Positions 1 through 5,314 of a stretch of 20,312 nucleotides of DNA are shown here, piece after piece; position 1 is the stretch's first letter, and the number at the start of each line of letters is the position of its first letter. Under the pieces are notes generated by a model. The model was not told where the DNA came from. It searched no databases and worked only from the letters and a program-made list of their open reading frames with translations. This DNA comes from JAYWAM01 sp043782425 (GTDB lineage Bacteria; Pseudomonadota; Gammaproteobacteria; Burkholderiales; Usitatibacteraceae), in the NCBI GenBank assembly GCA_043782425.1, contig JAYWAM010000011.1, forward strand, positions 1 to 20,312, read 5' to 3'. Made by a program: the position numbers and the translations under genes.

Positions 1-12
1 TTGTCTGAAATG

Positions 13-534
13 TTATGTATCGCTGCCGACAAACACATGATTTTCGTGGTCATTGTCACCAAGCCTAAATTGAGTGGCGCCAATTTTGGTATAGCCATGC
101 TTTGCATAAAACGCAATTGCGCGATGGTTCTTGGCATTGACGGTGAGCCAGAGTGGTTTGGTCGCATTCTGGGCCGCCAGCGCTTCTGCCATTGCGAGTA
201 GAGCGGAGCCGACCCCCTTGCCGACAAAGTGTTCTTGAACATAGAGCGTTGCGAGTTGAGCTTTGGAACTCGTAGGCTCTGGGCGCGACACCCCGACATC
301 GATAAGAGCGTAGCCGACAAGGTTTGCGTTCACCTCAGCAACAAGGATGGTAGCCGACGTGCTCGTGAGCAAAGTTATAAATTTCTCCGCTGTGAATTCC
401 GACAGCACGTAGCCGGAGATAGTGGACGAGATACCCTCTTTGGCGTAGTTGTGCAGCCACACCTGCATGGCTAGAGCGGCAAGATTCTCCGCGTCTGCTC
501 GCTGGCCTTTGCGAATGATTGGTTTAAGACACAT
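13..534 (-). CDS. GNAT-family N-acetyltransferase (integron cassette gene)
   Basis: Predicted acetyl-CoA-dependent N-acetyltransferase of the GNAT fold, 173 residues, substrate unknown. The acetyl-CoA-binding motif A is visible around residues 95-117 (LATLYVQ, then VGKGVGSALL), followed by motif B near 136-148 (NHRAIAFYAKHGY). I start it at the ATG at 534, giving MCLKPIIRKGQ. Longer in-frame starts (550 and further upstream) would run through a 52-bp repeat that is also found upstream of another cassette, so they are less likely. The ATG lies two to four bases after the point where the repeat's similarity ends, as expected for a cassette gene translated from the very start of its cassette. 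There is no clear Shine-Dalgarno sequence. The fold is confident; the exact start and the function are not. Any attC of this cassette would lie at or beyond the left window edge. Confidence 0.85.
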   Translation of the reverse strand: MCLKPIIRKGQRADAENLAALAMQVWLHNYAKEGISSTISGYVLSEFTAEKFITLLTSTSATILVAEVNANLVGYALIDVGVSRPEPTSSKAQLATLYVQEHFVGKGVGSALLAMAEALAAQNATKPLWLTVNAKNHRAIAFYAKHGYTKIGATQFRLGDNDHENHVFVGSDT

Positions 535-535
535 A

Positions 536-587
536 CGTAAAGTTTCAATCATAGAAGATGCAAAATAATGCGTCATGCCGGCGTATT
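536..587 (-). repeat. 52-bp direct repeat, copy 1, at the head of the GNAT cassette
   Basis: This stretch matches 2745-2796 in the same orientation, with about 47 of 52 positions identical by eye. Read on the minus strand it contains the inner hairpin GACGCA-ttattt-TGCATC (one mismatch) and ends in ACTTTACGT, immediately before the GNAT start codon. Similarity to copy 2 stops there: ATGTG follows here, TAGGGC follows in copy 2. That is where integrase would cut a G^TTRRRY core. It may be the right half of an unusual attC or an integron-associated repeat; I do not recognise it as a named element. Confidence 0.75.
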
Positions 588-680
588 TGATTCTTAAGGG
601 CCTCACCATGTGGCGAGAATAAATCATTAAGAAAACACAATGCAATGTGGGAGACTTAGCCCTGTTGTTCTTGAAAATAA

Positions 681-1183
681 TTACTTTGATGGAGCGACTT
701 GAGAGGTTTCACCGGCCGTGCCCGCATACTTTCGAAACTCTTCAAGTTGCTCAGGAGCTGTGAACCATCGCTTCGGATATAAGTGCCACAACTGGTCAGT
801 TACATAGAGAAGAAACACTTCGTCATTTTCTTTGAGATGAGCGTAGTCGCGCCAATTCCGTTTGCCGTGGCCGCTTGTACTTGTTCCCTCAATTTGCTCT
901 GAATCCCATCCAAATGTGATGGGGTCCGAGATTCCTTTGTATTGGATATATAGCTTCTGCACTTTCGCGGGAATTCCGACTCGATCCTCCCACCATTGCC
1001 CCAAGAGGCCGCCTATTCCAGCAAGGGTTGCGATGGGCGCCCAAATTATTACGCCAGCAAACGCCAACCCAATGCCTAGTCCAAGAACTATCACTGAAAA
1101 GAGATAGAGAATTTTCCTTGGCGCTGATGATGAAGGCGGTGAGCGGCAATGTAGTCTTCGACAGTGACGGTGGCAGTGATCAC
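681..1183 (-). pseudogene. YcxB-like membrane protein, single-base frameshift
   Basis: Read from a GTG at 1183, the frame gives MITATVTVEDYIAAHRLHHQ and stops early near 1093. The next frame continues with a hydrophobic stretch (VIVLGLGIGLAFAGVIIWAP) and a soluble domain ending in FLLYVTDQLWHLYPKRWFTA. Together these match the layout of YcxB-like proteins: a short N-terminal segment, a membrane region, then a C-terminal domain with an IPKR-like motif. One extra A in the AAAA run at 1112-1115 (TTTT on the plus strand) would join the frames as QGKILYLFSVIVLG. It is therefore a recent frameshift, a sequencing error or, less likely, a -1 slip on the lysine codon. The C-terminal SQVAPSK is encoded by a remnant of attC. 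Function unknown. Confidence 0.7.
690..706 (-). other. Remnant of an attC left half (R''/L'')
   Basis: The 12 bases TGGAGCGACTTG at 690-701 are identical to 1235-1246 in the intact attC downstream of the next cassette. They lie in the corresponding place: the last codons of the cassette gene. The other half of this attC is not visible to the left, so the site looks truncated between about 660 and 690. Confidence 0.55.
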
Positions 1184-1189
1184 GGTAAA

Positions 1190-1252
1190 ACCTAACGTTC
1201 GAGCTCAGGGGCGCGCCGCTTTTGGCGCGTCCCTTGGAGCGACTTGTTGGGC
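1190..1252 (-). other. attC recombination site (63 bp)
   Basis: On the minus strand the site begins with the R'' core GCCCAAC, followed by AAGTCGCTCCAAGGGACGCG. It then folds back through GGCGCGCCCC and ends in the R' core GTTAGGT. The two arms pair (GGGGCGCGCC with GGCGCGTCCC), leaving a small AAAA loop. Length, core sequences and imperfect dyad fit a typical short attC. It overlaps the 3' end of the upstream gene (1205-1690). The following gene starts at 1183, just past the R' core. Confidence 0.9.
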
Positions 1253-1690
1253 GCTACTTTCTGAATAGGACACACGAACGCCATCAATCTCTGCCTCTTT
1301 TTTAAACACCCTCGCATTTGGGTGAAACGATAACAAAACCGAATCCTTACTGTGCCACTCTACTGATAGGGCTGGCCCTCCACCTTGGCCCGAGGGCGCA
1401 GCCCCATGATTAGTGTCAGAAGCAAATAAATTACCAGATTCATTTTTCAATACTTGGTCGTTACCAAGTATTGATGCCTGTGTACTGAAACCCGTTGTTG
1501 CCCCACAGTCGCGTTGAAAAACAACCACCTTCTTATTTCCTTCTGGCGATGGAAATTCAGAAATAATTTCGTTCCCACACATGTCTGGCGCAAAGAACCA
1601 AAACAACCCTATGGCCGCAATAACCAAAACTCCTAGAGCGCCTCCCACGATCAGGAGAATGCGAAAGAAAAAACGTAGCGGTGTTTTCAT
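1205..1690 (-). CDS. Membrane-anchored hypothetical protein (integron cassette gene)
   Basis: A 161-residue protein with one N-terminal membrane segment (about residues 8-33, RILLIVGGALGVLVIAAIGLF) and a probably extracytoplasmic domain carrying the phrases CGNEII, SPEGNKK and RDCGATTGFSTQ. I associate this CGATTGFSTQ pattern with small uncharacterised bacterial proteins (possibly the DUF5412 type, from memory). Two cysteines (in MCGN and RDCG) could form a disulfide. The ATG at 1690 is preferred over an in-frame TTG at 1699, which lies inside the neighbouring attC core. The last roughly 15 residues (QQVAPRDAPKAARP) and the stop codon are encoded by the attC at 1190-1252, so the native C-terminus has been extended by the recombination site. 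Function unknown. Confidence 0.8.
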   Translation of the reverse strand: MKTPLRFFFRILLIVGGALGVLVIAAIGLFWFFAPDMCGNEIISEFPSPEGNKKVVVFQRDCGATTGFSTQASILGNDQVLKNESGNLFASDTNHGAAPSGQGGGPALSVEWHSKDSVLLSFHPNARVFKKEAEIDGVRVSYSESSAQQVAPRDAPKAARP

Positions 1691-1693
1691 TGT

Positions 1694-1771
1694 GCCCAAC
1701 GTTTGACATGAGGGGCGGCCGCAAGCTGGCGAAGCCTGATTGTGGACGTCCCCTCGATGGAAGGGTTAGGC
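1694..1771 (-). other. attC recombination site (78 bp)
   Basis: Minus-strand reading: R'' core GCCTAAC, then CCTTCCATCGAGGGGACGTC, a variable central region, GGCCGCCCCTCATGTCAAAC, and the R' core GTTGGGC. The outer arms are complementary (GAGGGGACGTCC against GGGGCGGCC with bulges). It follows the gene at 1790-2176 by about 20 bp and sits directly before the gene starting at 1690. Confidence 0.9.
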
Positions 1772-1789
1772 CACACTGCGCACCGATGC

Positions 1790-2176
1790 TCACGACGCAA
1801 GCTTGTTGACACCATACGGATCAATTTCAAAGCCCAACTGGCCTGTCATGAATTCGCAAACCACGCGTGCGTCTTGTTCCGATGCCACGGGAATCTCGCT
1901 GCAGCGAAGCGAAGTCTTGAAGAGCATCTCGTTCTTGCTCTTGACGGCATAGTGGCTTACTTCGTGGACGATGACGGTCACGGATGCATGGCGCGCAGGT
2001 CCGATGGGTGAGATCAGTTTGAACTCGAGGTTCGATCCCTTCGCTTGGTGAAAGCTCAGCGTCTCTTCCATGAGTGGTTGCGTTGGCAACCGGTGATTCG
2101 CAAAGAGCGTGCAGATGGCTTCATTGCGGCCACCGCCTCGGCAAACAACGTCGATCCAGATCTCGACTTCGTACAT
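1790..2176 (-). CDS. Hypothetical cassette protein, soluble
   Basis: A 128-residue protein with no membrane segment or signal peptide. Visible phrases include CRGGGRNEA, ANHRLPTQPLMEETLSFHQ, SPIGPARHASVTVIVHEVSHY and a C-terminal EFMTGQLGFEIDPYGVNKLAS. I do not recognise a characterised domain; the pattern resembles small hypothetical proteins common in cassettes and environmental genomes. The HEVSH stretch looks like a zinc-protease HExxH, but it lies in what appears to be a beta-strand-rich context without a third ligand motif, so I do not call a protease. The ATG at 2176 lies about 20 bp inside the cassette from the attC at 2192-2284, consistent with a cassette gene. The coding sequence stops 18 bp before its own attC. 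Confidence 0.75.
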   Translation of the reverse strand: MYEVEIWIDVVCRGGGRNEAICTLFANHRLPTQPLMEETLSFHQAKGSNLEFKLISPIGPARHASVTVIVHEVSHYAVKSKNEMLFKTSLRCSEIPVASEQDARVVCEFMTGQLGFEIDPYGVNKLAS

Positions 2177-2191
2177 GACGTGTCCTGTGTG

Positions 2192-2284
2192 GCCTAACGT
2201 CGAAGTTGAGGGGCGCGCGCCCCGGTGATTAAAGGAAATGAGAAGGCGCTTGTTCGCGCGTCCCTCTCGAACGCCCGGTTAGGG
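2192..2284 (-). other. attC recombination site (93 bp)
   Basis: Minus-strand reading: a CCCTAAC-type R'' core (one mismatch to RYYYAAC), CGGGCGTTCGAGAGGGACGC, a long AT-containing loop region, GGGGCGCGCGCCCCTCAACT, and the R' core GTTAGGC. The arms GAGGGACGCGCG and CGCGCGCCCCTC are complementary. It lies downstream of the gene ending at 2323 and directly upstream of the gene starting at 2176. Confidence 0.88.
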
Positions 2285-2322
2285 CGATGATGCCACGGTG
2301 ACAATTCGATAACAAGCATTGA

Positions 2323-2718
2323 TCAATGAATCATTGAAAGAAAAAAGAGGAGCATGATGGAAAGAATATTGACCATGCCTATTGCACTTGCGGCAACAAT
2401 CAAAAAGGTGGGTAGAAGCGACCCACCTCCTTGCTCGGCCTTGGTCTGTTTGCGCGCTTTCGTGGCAAGATCAAGCGCAATCGTCCAACAAACACACGAA
2501 CCCCCCAAGGCTGAGAGCAACATGGCGTAGTAGATCTGTAAAGACCACTCACCATATGCCCCAAGTCCGCGTTGGAACACTACGAATGCAATGACTTCTA
2601 AGAGGAAACTTAGAGCGACCAATGCGAACGCTATCGCGCCGTTTCCATGCCACCTTCCAGCAAGCGGCTTACGATCTAAGTTGCCTGCGAGTTCATCAGA
2701 GGAGCGATTTGTATTCAT
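2323..2718 (-). CDS. Small three-TM membrane protein (integron cassette gene)
   Basis: A 131-residue protein with a short polar N-terminus (MNTNRSSDELAGNLDRK), then three predicted membrane segments. These lie at about residues 26-48 (IAFALVALSFLLEVIAFVVF), 57-78 (containing YYAMLLSALGGSCVCWTIAL) and 101-129 (LIVAASAIGMVNILSIMLLF). A basic loop (TKARKQTKAEQ) separates the last two. The start at 2718 is chosen because it lies about 27 bp inside the cassette after the GTTAGGGC core at 2739-2746. Starting at 2772 instead would read through the 52-bp repeat. No family was recognised. Inner-membrane location is likely; role unknown. Confidence 0.75.
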   Translation of the reverse strand: MNTNRSSDELAGNLDRKPLAGRWHGNGAIAFALVALSFLLEVIAFVVFQRGLGAYGEWSLQIYYAMLLSALGGSCVCWTIALDLATKARKQTKAEQGGGSLLPTFLIVAASAIGMVNILSIMLLFFLSMIH

Positions 2719-2744
2719 GCGGTGGCGTGAGGTCTGTGCCCTAA

Positions 2745-2796
2745 CGTAAAGTCTCAATCCTAAAAGACGCAAAATAATGCGTCATGCCGACGTATT
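2745..2796 (-). repeat. 52-bp direct repeat, copy 2, ending in an attC-like core
   Basis: Second copy of the repeat at 536-587. On the minus strand it contains a perfect 6-bp hairpin (GACGCA-ttattt-TGCGTC), then AGGATTGAGACTTTAC, and runs into GTTAGGGC, a G^TTRRRY-type core that opens the cassette of the three-TM gene. An outer short dyad (TAATACGT against ACGTTA) is also present. It therefore occupies the place where an attC or attI should be, but its sequence is unlike the three ordinary attC sites here. Confidence 0.7.
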
Positions 2797-3111
2797 AAGC
2801 ATTTCAGGAAAAATAATACATCTTAAAATCAGCAGTTCATACATTATTTTACGTCCTATTGGGAGCAGGGAGCACGTCAAATACACGCCTTTCCTAAGGT
2901 CCCTCCCGAAGCCCCGCGTTTCTGAGCCAAGTCGGGGACAAGATTAGGGAACATCGGAACAAGTTCTGATCGGTATCCAATGAAATTATGACGCGTCACC
3001 GCTTACTTGCGGCCGCGCAAATGGATCAACTGAGAAAGCGTGGACGGTACAGCGGGCAATCGGCAGAAGCTTTGCTGCGACTTCATCGGGGCAGCCACAA
3101 GTGAACTGTTG
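2797..3111. other. Intergenic stretch without a recognisable gene
   Basis: No supported gene. The left part (2809-2866) is AT-rich and carries two further AAAATAAT-type motifs in opposite orientation, related to the hairpin of the 52-bp repeat. At 2929-2946 there is AAGTCGGGGACAAGATTA, resembling the short motif often found beside IS200-like/RAYT transposase genes, but no transposase is present. The right part encodes only unconvincing short peptides. It reads as a scar of past insertions. Confidence 0.4.
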
Positions 3112-3371
3112 CTATGCGCTGACACCCGCCTCTACAGCAGGTCTATTCACTTCCACATTTGCGGCGGCGAGTAGTGCGCGGATCGCGGTGACCGCGTCGG
3201 AGGGTTGCAAGTCGTAGACCCTGCGCAGCATCCACACAAATTCACACAGGCACGGCGTCGCTACCGCGATCAATTCGGTATCGGTTAAGACCTTGGCGGC
3301 ACGCTCGCCTGCACGGGGTCGTCACGCACGACCGCTCTAACAAGTACGTTGGTATCAACAGCGACCTTCAT
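3112..3371 (-). pseudogene. PIN-domain (VapC-like) toxin, frameshifted and truncated
   Basis: Starting at the ATG at 3371, the frame reads MKVAVDTNVLVRAVVRDDPV, a typical PIN N-terminus with the first catalytic Asp in VDTN. It then runs to a stop near 3287. A one-base shift just after DDPVQA restores ERAAKVLTDTELIAVATP, then CLCEFVWMLRRVYDLQ and IRALLAAANVEVNRPAVEAG, also PIN-like with the conserved Glu in CEFVW. The similarity breaks off before the last acidic residues, and a stop follows at 3112-3114. The toxin is thus both frameshifted and missing its C-terminal third, so it is probably inactive. The ATG overlaps the antitoxin stop by four bases (ATGA), the normal operon layout. Confidence 0.75.
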
Positions 3372-3619
3372 TTTTTACCAGCCCAACCTTGTGCGGTCGC
3401 CGCGTTGATTTCTTCAATGGTGGCGACTTTCTTTGTCCGGCCTGTAAGCAACCCGACGAAGCCGTCAATCGTTCCGCTAAGCCGTGCCGCTTTGAGTAGT
3501 CCCCGGCCATCTGGCAATAAATCCAGTTCGATCTTTTCCCCCGGTCTGATGCCGAGGTGTTGCAGCACGTCTTTTCTAAGCGTCACCTGCCCCCGAGCAG
3601 TAACGGTCAATGTGGTCAT
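3368..3619 (-). CDS. AbrB/MazE-type antitoxin (VapB-like)
   Basis: An 83-residue DNA-binding antitoxin of the SpoVT/AbrB swapped-hairpin family. The N-terminal half shows the expected pattern TLTVTARGQVTLRKDVLQHLGIRPGEKIEL, followed by DLLPDGRGLLKAA. The C-terminal part (about residues 48-83, IDGFVGLLTGRTKKVATIEE) would wrap around the toxin. It should bind and neutralise a PIN-domain RNase and repress its own promoter. The partner gene overlaps it by four bases but is broken (3112-3371), which leaves an orphan antitoxin. The ATG at 3619 is preceded by GAGGACATCGCC, giving a plausible ribosome site (GAGGAC). Confidence 0.85.
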   Translation of the reverse strand: MTTLTVTARGQVTLRKDVLQHLGIRPGEKIELDLLPDGRGLLKAARLSGTIDGFVGLLTGRTKKVATIEEINAATAQGWAGKK

Positions 3620-4030
3620 GGCGATGTCCTCGTAGTCTCTTGATGTATCACAGCGTAATGCAAACCCACCTTACCTTCAATGCCTGTCGCGCAAATCCTG
3701 AGTTTTGCGACGCCCTGCCACCGCTCGGTTTCCTGGCTGAATTTCCGCTTAAGGTAAATTTACCGTCTGTGTAACGATAATGGTGAGATGATTTTGGGTG
3801 CGACATCAAACTAATGCGGCGTATTTCCAATTCTCGATAAAAACGTTAATAAGTTCGCCTGATTTGTCATTCCCGAGAAAGCGGGAATCCATGTTCTGCT
3901 AGCAAAAAATGGTTCCCCGCTGCAGCCTGCCCTCGAATGCTTTAATCGGGGGCGGGGACGACACTTGTTTGGAGGCTCCTTGAGGTCGTTTCACATCAGT
4001 TCGAATCTCACCTGAAATGTTTCATTTCGG
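3620..4030. other. Intergenic stretch with one dispersed repeat
   Basis: No supported gene lies between the antitoxin and the carA promoter. A 60-codon open frame on the minus strand (3648-3830) has no start context or family resemblance. The only structured part is the palindromic repeat at 3866-3968. The promoter of the antitoxin gene must lie in the first part, but I cannot pick its boxes with confidence. Confidence 0.4.
3866..3968. repeat. Dispersed palindromic repeat (GTCATTCCCGCGAAAGCGGG type), diverged copy
   Basis: Begins GTCATTCCCGAGAAAGCGGG, a hairpin (ATTCCCG/CGGGAAT), continues ATCCATG, and ends in a GGGGACGACACTTGT-like tail. The same frame of elements occurs at 12790-12864, where both arms are almost perfect. 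Here the right arm is degraded and about 25 bp longer. This is a widespread proteobacterial intergenic repeat whose translation gives the familiar WIPAFAGMT peptide. Confidence 0.7.
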
Positions 4031-4059
4031 TTGAATCGCGCTCCCTACTAGTGTAAAAT
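4031..4059 (+). promoter_or_regulatory. Sigma-70-type promoter upstream of carA
   Basis: TTGAAT at 4031-4036 and TAAAAT at 4054-4059 are separated by exactly 17 bp, a good -35/-10 pair. Transcription would begin near 4066, some 90 bases before the carA start. The leader would include the hairpin at 4081-4114. Based on sequence pattern only. Confidence 0.6.
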
Positions 4060-4075
4060 ATCGTCTCAATCGCAC

Positions 4076-4234
4076 ATGAGCGGGAAAGAGCCTTTCGGGT
4101 CTTTCCCGTTTTTTGTGACCCACGTCGCCCCGCGTTTTTACCGTCTTGGAGTTTCCCTTGAAAGAGCGCACCTCAGCCATGCTCGTGCTCGCCGATGGCT
4201 CGGCGTTCAGGGGTATTGCAATCGGCGCTGGTAA
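4076..4234 (+). CDS. Possible leader peptide ORF overlapping the carA attenuator
   Basis: A 52-codon frame opens with ATG at 4076, ten bases after the likely transcription start. It runs straight through the hairpin and T-run and ends inside carA in another frame. Its first residues would be MSGKEPFGSFPFFV. There is no good Shine-Dalgarno sequence. In the enterobacterial pyrBI operon a comparable leader ORF lets coupled ribosomes block the terminator when UTP is low; a similar use here is speculation. It may simply be an open frame by chance. Confidence 0.25.
   Translation: MSGKEPFGSFPFFVTHVAPRFYRLGVSLERAHLSHARARRWLGVQGYCNRRW
4081..4114 (+). terminator. Rho-independent terminator/attenuator in the carA leader
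   Basis: A 9-bp perfect stem, CGGGAAAGA at 4081-4089 and TCTTTCCCG at 4100-4108, closes a 10-base loop and is followed by six T's (4109-4114). It has the form of an intrinsic terminator. Because it lies between a good promoter (4031-4059) and carA, and no gene on the plus strand lies upstream, it is more likely a conditional attenuator of the pyrimidine/arginine operon than the end of another transcript. Confidence 0.75.
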
Positions 4235-5309
4235 GGAAAACAGTCTGGCCTGCGGCGAAGTGGTGTTCAATACCGCCATGACCGGCTATCAGGAAATCCT
4301 TACCGATCCGTCTTACATGGGGCAGATCGTCACGCTCACCTATCCGCACATCGGCAATACCGGCGCCAATTCTGAGGACGCCGAATCGCGCCAGACTTTC
4401 GCTGCCGGTCTGGTGATTCGTGATCTTCCCAAGCTCGCGTCCAACTGGCGCATGCAGGAAACGCTGCCCGCTTATCTGCAACGTAACGGCGTGGTCGCTA
4501 TCGCCGACATCGACACGCGCCGTTTGACACGCCTGCTGCGCGAAAAGGGCGCGCAGAACGGCTGCATTTTCGTTGGTGATTGCACGCCAGCGAATCTCGC
4601 CAGCGCGCGCGCCGCCGCGCAGGCTGCACCGAATATGTCCGGGCTGGACCTTGCCAAGGTGGTGAGCTGCGACCAAGCCTATGAATGGAATTCAAGCACC
4701 TGGGCGCTGGGCGTAGGCTACCGGCAAACGCAGAATCCGCGCTTTCATGTTGTGGCATACGACTACGGCGTGAAACACAACATCCTGCGCATGCTCGCCG
4801 ACCGCGGCTGCAAGGTGACGGTGGTTCCCGCGCAGATGACGGCGCAGGACGCGCTTAAGCTCCAGCCGGACGGCGTATTTCTTTCCAACGGGCCGGGCGA
4901 TCCCGAGCCTTGCACTTACGCTATCCGTGCAATCCAGGACATCATCGCCAAGGATGTGCCGCTGTTCGGCATTTGTCTCGGGCACCAGCTTCTCGGTCTG
5001 GCTTCAGGCGCCAAGACCCTGAAAATGAAATTCGGCCATCACGGCGCCAACCATCCGGTGCAAGACCTCGACAGCAAAAAGGTTTTCATCACCAGTCAGA
5101 ATCATGGCTTTGCGGTCGATGAGAAGACGCTTCCCAGCAATGTGCGCGCCACCCACAAGTCGCTGTTTGATGGCACGCTGCAAGGCATGGAGCGCAGCGA
5201 CAAACCCGCGTTCAGTTTTCAGGGTCATCCTGAAGCCAGCCCAGGGCCGCATGAAGTGGGCTATCTGTTCGACCGCTTTATCGGTCTGATGCAAAAGCGC
5301 CAGGGGTAA
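4158..5309 (+). CDS. carA: Carbamoyl-phosphate synthase, small (glutaminase) subunit
   Basis: CarA hydrolyses glutamine and passes ammonia through a tunnel to CarB for carbamoyl phosphate, the precursor of pyrimidines and arginine. The N-terminal small-subunit domain starts with VLADGSAFRGIAIG and includes FNTAMTGYQEILTDPSY. The C-terminal class I glutamine amidotransferase domain has the nucleophile in FGICLGHQ (Cys near residue 273) and the His/Glu pair in GHPEASPGP (near 357-359). These fit E. coli Cys269/His353 with an offset of four. I choose the TTG at 4158 because GGAG lies six bases upstream (4148-4151). The ATG at 4179 is an alternative and gives 376 residues. It begins a four-gene run with leuE, carB and greA, only 5 bp before leuE. 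Confidence 0.97.
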   Translation: MKERTSAMLVLADGSAFRGIAIGAGKENSLACGEVVFNTAMTGYQEILTDPSYMGQIVTLTYPHIGNTGANSEDAESRQTFAAGLVIRDLPKLASNWRMQETLPAYLQRNGVVAIADIDTRRLTRLLREKGAQNGCIFVGDCTPANLASARAAAQAAPNMSGLDLAKVVSCDQAYEWNSSTWALGVGYRQTQNPRFHVVAYDYGVKHNILRMLADRGCKVTVVPAQMTAQDALKLQPDGVFLSNGPGDPEPCTYAIRAIQDIIAKDVPLFGICLGHQLLGLASGAKTLKMKFGHHGANHPVQDLDSKKVFITSQNHGFAVDEKTLPSNVRATHKSLFDGTLQGMERSDKPAFSFQGHPEASPGPHEVGYLFDRFIGLMQKRQG

Positions 5310-5314
5310 CGGAA

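Larger units (their letters stand above)
536..2796 (-). mobile_element. Integron gene-cassette array without visible integrase
   Basis: Four or five roughly 500-bp units in the same orientation each consist of one short minus-strand gene followed by an attC-like inverted repeat. Clear attC sites are at 1190-1252, 1694-1771 and 2192-2284, and a broken one lies near 690-706. The start codons (1183, 1690, 2176, 2718) lie within about 10-30 bp of the preceding attC end, typical of cassettes. No tyrosine recombinase gene with an IntI signature occurs in the window, so this is either the distal part of a chromosomal integron or a cluster of attC sites lacking an integrase (CALIN). The DNA is visibly less GC-rich than the core genes to the right. 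Proteins are unrelated to each other and mostly hypothetical, as in environmental cassettes. Confidence 0.85.

Noticed and set aside
1..12. Possible start of an attC for the GNAT cassette at the window edge
   Set aside because: ACATAAC followed by ATTTCAGAC on the minus strand could be an R'' core, but too little sequence is present and it deviates from RYYYAAC.
1790..2176. HEVSH in the cassette protein as an HExxH zinc-protease site
   Set aside because: The protein is only 128 residues and has no third-ligand motif. The segment looks like a beta strand (SVTVIVHEVSHYAV), so the match is probably chance.
3000..3105. Short plus-strand frame (MDQLRKRGRYSGQSAEALLR...)
   Set aside because: It faintly recalls a transposase N-terminus, but it is under 30 codons and has no supporting context.
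3648..3830. 60-codon minus-strand frame upstream of the antitoxin gene
   Set aside because: No ribosome site, no hydrophobic or domain pattern, and composition unlike its neighbours.
3990..4030. tRNA 3'-end-like sequence (CAGTTCGAATCTCACC)
   Set aside because: The TTCGAAT loop is present, but only three of five T-stem pairs form and no D or anticodon arm lies upstream.
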